Source: JBKHXU01 sp046565865 (GTDB lineage Bacteria; Pseudomonadota; Gammaproteobacteria; Acidiferrobacterales; Sulfurifustaceae). From it: a stretch of DNA of 17,430 bases. The translations under genes were made by a program, and so were the position numbers. The notes beneath the pieces were generated by a model, which was given only the letters and a program-made list of their open reading frames with translations, was not told the origin of the DNA and did not search any database. Location: assembly GCA_046565865.1 (NCBI GenBank), contig JBKHXU010000226.1:1-17430 (forward strand), in the 5' to 3' direction. Positions 14,298-17,430 of this stretch are shown piece by piece; the stretch's first letter is position 1; the number at the start of each line of letters is the position of its first letter.

Positions 14298-14804
14298 GTG
14301 AAACTTTCCATGTATCAGGCGTCCGTTCCTGTATTCATCCGCACGCTCGGCAACCTCTCCGGCATCCTCGCCAAAGGTGCGGCGCACGCGGAGGCGAAGA
14401 AGATCGACCCGCTGGTGCTGGTGAACGGCCGGTTGTTTCCCGACATGTTTCCGCTGTCGCGCCAAGTACAGATCGCATCCGACACCGCCAAGGGCGCGGC
14501 CGCGCGCCTCGCGGGCATGGAGCCGCCGAGCTACGAGGACAACGAGAAGACATTCCCCGAGCTGATCGCGCGGCTCGACAAGACCGTCGAATTTTTGAGG
14601 ACGTTCAAGCCGGAGCAGATCGACGGCTCGGAAGCGCGCACGATTAATATCAAAGTGGCGGTACAACCGATGACGCTGCAAGGCATGACGTTCCTGCTCC
14701 AGCGCGCGCTGCCGAATTTGTTTTTCCATACCACCACCGCATACGCCATCCTGCGCCACAATGGTGTGGAGGTGGGGAAGAAGGACTACCTGGGCAAACA
14801 CTAG
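14298..14804 (+). CDS. DUF1993 family protein (DinB-like helical bundle)
   Basis: A 168-residue cytoplasmic protein matching DUF1993: the N-terminal MYQASVPVFIRTLGNLSGIL, the central RLFPDMFPLSRQVQIASDTAKGA, and the C-terminal FLLQRALPNLFFHTTTAYAILRHNGVEVGKKDYLG. The family is predicted to fold as a DinB-like four-helix bundle; its function is unknown. The start is GTG at 14298 with GAGGA (14286-14290) at 7-nt spacing. It lies 35 nt after the DoxX-like gene and 8 nt before msrB, so it is probably in the same operon. A link to metal or oxidative stress is suggested only by position. Confidence 0.88.
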   Translation: MKLSMYQASVPVFIRTLGNLSGILAKGAAHAEAKKIDPLVLVNGRLFPDMFPLSRQVQIASDTAKGAAARLAGMEPPSYEDNEKTFPELIARLDKTVEFLRTFKPEQIDGSEARTINIKVAVQPMTLQGMTFLLQRALPNLFFHTTTAYAILRHNGVEVGKKDYLGKH

Positions 14805-14812
14805 GTGCAATA

Positions 14813-15367
14813 ATGAAACGGCGCCAGCTATTACAGCTCCTCGCGGTTGGCCCGCTCGCCGCGCTACCGGCGACGCACGCGTTCGCCGCGACGTTGAAGA
14901 CACGCAACCTCGACGAGATCCGCGGGAACTGGAAGGCGTTGTTGCCCGCCGGCGCGATGCCGCCATCCCCCTCGGAAAAGATCGAGCGCTCGAACGACGA
15001 CTGGAAACGGCAGCTGACGCCCGAACAGTACCGCGTGTTGCGCGGCGCCGGCACCGAGCGTGCCGGTACGAGCCCGCTCAACGCCGAGTCGCGCGCCGGC
15101 GTGTTCGTCTGCGCCGGTTGCGACTTGCCGTTGTTCACATCGGCGATGAAATACGAGAGTGGCACCGGCTGGCCCAGCTTTTTTACGACCATTCCGGGCG
15201 TGTTTGAAACGAAGAAAGATTATTTTTTGATCCTACCGCGCATCGAGTACCACTGCGTGCGCTGCGGCGGCCATCACGGCCATGTGTTCGACGACGGTCC
15301 TAAACCGACCGGTGAGCGCTGGTGCAATAACGGAGTGGCGCTGCGGTTCCTGCCAAAAAAGGCATAG
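14813..15367 (+). CDS. msrB: Peptide-methionine (R)-S-oxide reductase MsrB, Tat-exported
   Basis: A 184-residue enzyme that reduces methionine-R-sulfoxide in proteins. The first 25 residues form a twin-arginine-type signal (KRRQLLQLL followed by a hydrophobic stretch and ATHAFA), so it is predicted periplasmic. The MsrB domain has the zinc-binding pairs CAGC (100-103) and CVRC (148-151), SGTGWPSF at 116-123, HGHVFDDG, and the catalytic cysteine C171 in ERWCNNGVALRF. AGGTG overlapping the previous stop codon serves as ribosome site, 5 nt before the ATG. Its place at the end of the sigma-MseR-Hvf cluster matches the Neisseria sigma-E regulon, which includes methionine sulfoxide reductase. The resolving cysteine of some MsrBs was not identified with certainty. 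Confidence 0.95.
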   Translation: MKRRQLLQLLAVGPLAALPATHAFAATLKTRNLDEIRGNWKALLPAGAMPPSPSEKIERSNDDWKRQLTPEQYRVLRGAGTERAGTSPLNAESRAGVFVCAGCDLPLFTSAMKYESGTGWPSFFTTIPGVFETKKDYFLILPRIEYHCVRCGGHHGHVFDDGPKPTGERWCNNGVALRFLPKKA

Positions 15368-15432
15368 CCTGAATCGGCGGTGGCGCACGGTTATTATTGT
15401 TGGATCGTACGCCGCCGCCGTCAGAGCAAACA

Positions 15433-15753
15433 CTATTTGTCGGTGCGTTCTTTCTTGGCCTCGGTCTTAAGCTCGCCTGCTTTCTTGGCGCCCTTGGCCT
15501 CGTGCTTGGCCTTCTCGTACGCGGCCTTCGCTTCCTTGTTGCAGGCGTCCTTCTCGTTGCCCTTCAGCTTGTCGCAACGTTGCTTCGCGGCCTTGTAGTC
15601 CGCGTCGGCCTGTTTCTTGTCCGCCTTGTACGTCTGTTCGGCGGCCTTTTCCGATTCCTTGGCCGCGGCCTTGCCCGCGTCGGCCGCGTACGCGCCCATG
15701 CTGAACACCAGGGCCATCACACCGGCCATGACAAATCCATGTCCCTGCTTCAT
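15433..15753 (-). CDS. Small Lys/Ala-rich exported protein of unknown function
   Basis: A 106-residue protein with a clear signal peptide (MKQGHGFVMAGVMALVFSMGAYAAD). The mature part is a highly charged, almost continuous helix rich in Lys, Ala and Glu (KESEKAAEQTYKADKKQADADYKAAKQRC). Its only two cysteines lie about 13 residues apart (QRCDKLKGNEKDAC) and could form a disulphide-closed helical hairpin. Similar short alanine/lysine-rich periplasmic proteins occur in betaproteobacteria without known function. GAGGGT precedes the ATG at suitable spacing on the minus strand. It is convergent with msrB and divergent from the MscS gene. No domain can be assigned. Confidence 0.8.
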   Translation of the reverse strand: MKQGHGFVMAGVMALVFSMGAYAADAGKAAAKESEKAAEQTYKADKKQADADYKAAKQRCDKLKGNEKDACNKEAKAAYEKAKHEAKGAKKAGELKTEAKKERTDK

Positions 15754-16010
15754 TGTTCAAACCCTCGTTGTCGTTGTACGGAGAAGCGGAGTTTGGTGAT
15801 AGACGCGGTAAGGCGCAACGGTGAAGCACTGTAAGGCGCTGCTACAGTGAAATTCTAAAACCGCGGATTCACGCGAAGCGCCACGCGATCCGGCACCACA
15901 CATACCCACGGAAGGCATATTGGATCGATCCGATGCGCGCCACGTTCGCGTCGCTCGGGCGCGGCTAGCGCTGCGAAAAAGGCCGGCAATACCGCGGCTA
16001 TACTTCGGCC

Positions 16011-17351
16011 ATGGCCGCATCCACGACGCCCCCGGTTCCGCTGACCGAGTTGCTCGGCTCGTTCCAGTCGCTGCTATACCAGCCCGCCACCTGGTGGCAG
16101 CTCGGCGTGCTCGCGACCGGCGTGCTGGTGGCGTTGGCGCTCGGGCATCGCTTGCAGCGTCGGCTCGAGCGCGCGGTCGGACCGCCGACCGAGGACGGGT
16201 TGCGGCGCGTGGCGGTGCGCACCGGGGCGCTGGTGAGCGTGCCGCTGCTGCTGTGGTTGTGGCTCCTCGCCGGCAGCGCGCTGTTGCGGCGCGCGTTCAA
16301 GATCCGTCCGGACCTGCTGCACTATTTCATTCTCGCCGCCGGCGCTTTCACGCTGGTGCGCATGGGCGTGTTCGTGCTGCGCCATACGTTCAGCCCCGGC
16401 AGCCGGCTCAAGGCGTGGGAAGGCGCGCTCACGGTCACCATCTGGTCTTTGCTCGCGCTGCACATCTTCGGTTGGCTGCCGCTGGTGAGCGAGGTGCTGG
16501 ATGAATACGCGCTGGCGGTCGGCGCCACGCGCGTATCGCTACTGACTGTCACGAGCTTCGTGCTCTCGATCGGCTTGCTGCTGATTCTGTATCTATGGGT
16601 GGTCAAGGCGCTCGCCATTCGCATCCGCCGCGCGCGCGGTCTCGACGCGAGCATGAAGGCAGCTGCGATCAAGCTTATCAAGTTGGTGCTGCTGACCGCG
16701 GTGGTGGTCGCCGCGCTCGTGACCGCCGGCATCGACATCACCACGCTCACCGTGCTCGGCGGCGCGCTCGCGGTCGGCGTCGGTCTTGGATTGCAAAAGA
16801 CCGTCAGCAACTATGTCGCCGGCTATGTGCTGATATTCGAAGAGTCGGTGCGCCCGGGCGACGTGATCAGCGTCGGCGACACCTTCGGCACGGTGGTGGA
16901 ACTGAACGCGCGCCACGTCGTCGTGCACACCGGCGACGGATTGGATGTTCTGATCCCGAACGAGGAATTGGTGACGAACCGCATCACCAGCTGGTCCTAC
17001 GGCGACCGCAACGTGCGCCTGCGCATTCCGGTGCAGATCAGCTACGGCGACGATCTCGAACAGGCGTTGGCGCTGCTCGATGAGATCGGCCGCTCCGAAC
17101 CGCGCGCGCTGGCCGATCCGCCGCCGCAAACTTTCGTGACCGCGTTCGGCGACAACGGCATCAACGTCGAATTGGCGGTGTGGGTGAACGATCCGGAGCG
17201 GGGGCTGCGCGACCTGCGCTCGCTGCTGCACCGCCGTATATGGCGCGCGTTCCAGGATCGCGGCATCACCATCCCGTTTCCGCGCCGCGTCGTCACGCTG
17301 GAACCGCCGGCGGACGAGCGCATCGCGCGCGCCAAGCCCGCCACCGGATAG
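16011..17351 (+). CDS. MscS-family mechanosensitive ion channel
   Basis: A 446-residue inner-membrane channel that opens on membrane tension to release solutes under osmotic downshock. Several N-terminal helices (about residues 30-46, 72-92, 103-124, 140-158, 177-200) precede the pore helix region at about 225-275, with the Gly/Ala-rich GGALAVGVGLGLQKTVSNYVAGY. The MscS beta domain follows (RPGDVISVGDTFGTVVELNARHVVVHTGDGLDVLIPNEELVTNRITSWSY), then the alpha/beta C-terminal domain. The extra N-terminal helices make it larger than E. coli MscS (286 residues), closer to YbdG/YnaI-type architecture. The ATG at 16011 has no strong Shine-Dalgarno. It appears monocistronic; the 79 bp to the window end hold nothing recognisable. 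Confidence 0.94.
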   Translation: MAASTTPPVPLTELLGSFQSLLYQPATWWQLGVLATGVLVALALGHRLQRRLERAVGPPTEDGLRRVAVRTGALVSVPLLLWLWLLAGSALLRRAFKIRPDLLHYFILAAGAFTLVRMGVFVLRHTFSPGSRLKAWEGALTVTIWSLLALHIFGWLPLVSEVLDEYALAVGATRVSLLTVTSFVLSIGLLLILYLWVVKALAIRIRRARGLDASMKAAAIKLIKLVLLTAVVVAALVTAGIDITTLTVLGGALAVGVGLGLQKTVSNYVAGYVLIFEESVRPGDVISVGDTFGTVVELNARHVVVHTGDGLDVLIPNEELVTNRITSWSYGDRNVRLRIPVQISYGDDLEQALALLDEIGRSEPRALADPPPQTFVTAFGDNGINVELAVWVNDPERGLRDLRSLLHRRIWRAFQDRGITIPFPRRVVTLEPPADERIARAKPATG

Positions 17352-17430
17352 CAGGGATTAATCGCTTTAACGTCGGTGTCATCGGTTACCCGAGCATCGA
17401 TCAGGTGTCACTTGCTCACCGTATACCAAT

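Noticed and set aside
1..17430. CRISPR array, prophage, transposase or tRNA genes
   Set aside because: No regularly spaced direct repeats, integrase, transposase or phage structural genes, and no cloverleaf-like segments were recognised on reading both strands.

Overview
The window is GC-rich, gene-dense chromosomal DNA with a proteobacterial gene set. Features pointing that way are two ECF sigma/anti-sigma pairs, a MseR-like zinc anti-sigma protein, an HvfABC-type RiPP cluster, a Tat-type MsrB and REP-like repeats. A gamma- or betaproteobacterium is most likely; I cannot name the genus. No tRNA, rRNA, CRISPR array, transposase or phage gene was seen.

Layout. Positions 1-2390 (minus strand) hold pfp, a pyrophosphate-dependent phosphofructokinase, followed by the N-terminal part of hppA, a membrane pyrophosphatase cut by the window edge. 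Divergent from pfp is adk (2791-3669), an adenylate kinase with an unusual histone-H1-like Lys/Ala/Pro tail. Together these form a pyrophosphate and adenylate energy block. A perfect 30-nt palindrome separates adk from a convergent asparagine-synthetase-like gene (3717-5261, minus).

The best candidate for something undescribed lies next. Divergent from the asparagine-synthetase-like gene is a 27-codon ORF (5519-5602, plus) with a consensus Shine-Dalgarno and its own strong terminator. It encodes a peptide with two copies of VGGGGQPP. The two copies differ at five of eight codons, all silently, which argues for selection on the peptide. A small repeat peptide beside an ATP-dependent amide-forming enzyme family suggests a RiPP-like precursor and modifying enzyme, but this is inference.

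Positions 5674-7119 (minus) encode an exported DUF4139 protein. Divergent from it is an ECF sigma gene and a translationally coupled membrane protein with an anti-sigma-like N-terminus and a periplasmic domain. A near-perfect inverted repeat lies between the divergent genes. recQ follows (8879-10735).

Positions 10915-15367 look like one functional unit: ECF sigma, MseR-like zinc anti-sigma, HvfA-type RiPP metallophore precursor with three [D/E]GKCG motifs, terminator plus palindromic repeat, HvfB MNIO maturase, HvfC partner, DoxX-like HvfX, a DUF1993 protein and Tat-exported MsrB. The expected logic is copper or oxidant stress sensing, production of a modified-cysteine copper-binding peptide, and repair of oxidised periplasmic methionines. 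The window ends with a small Lys/Ala-rich exported protein (minus) and an MscS-family channel (plus).
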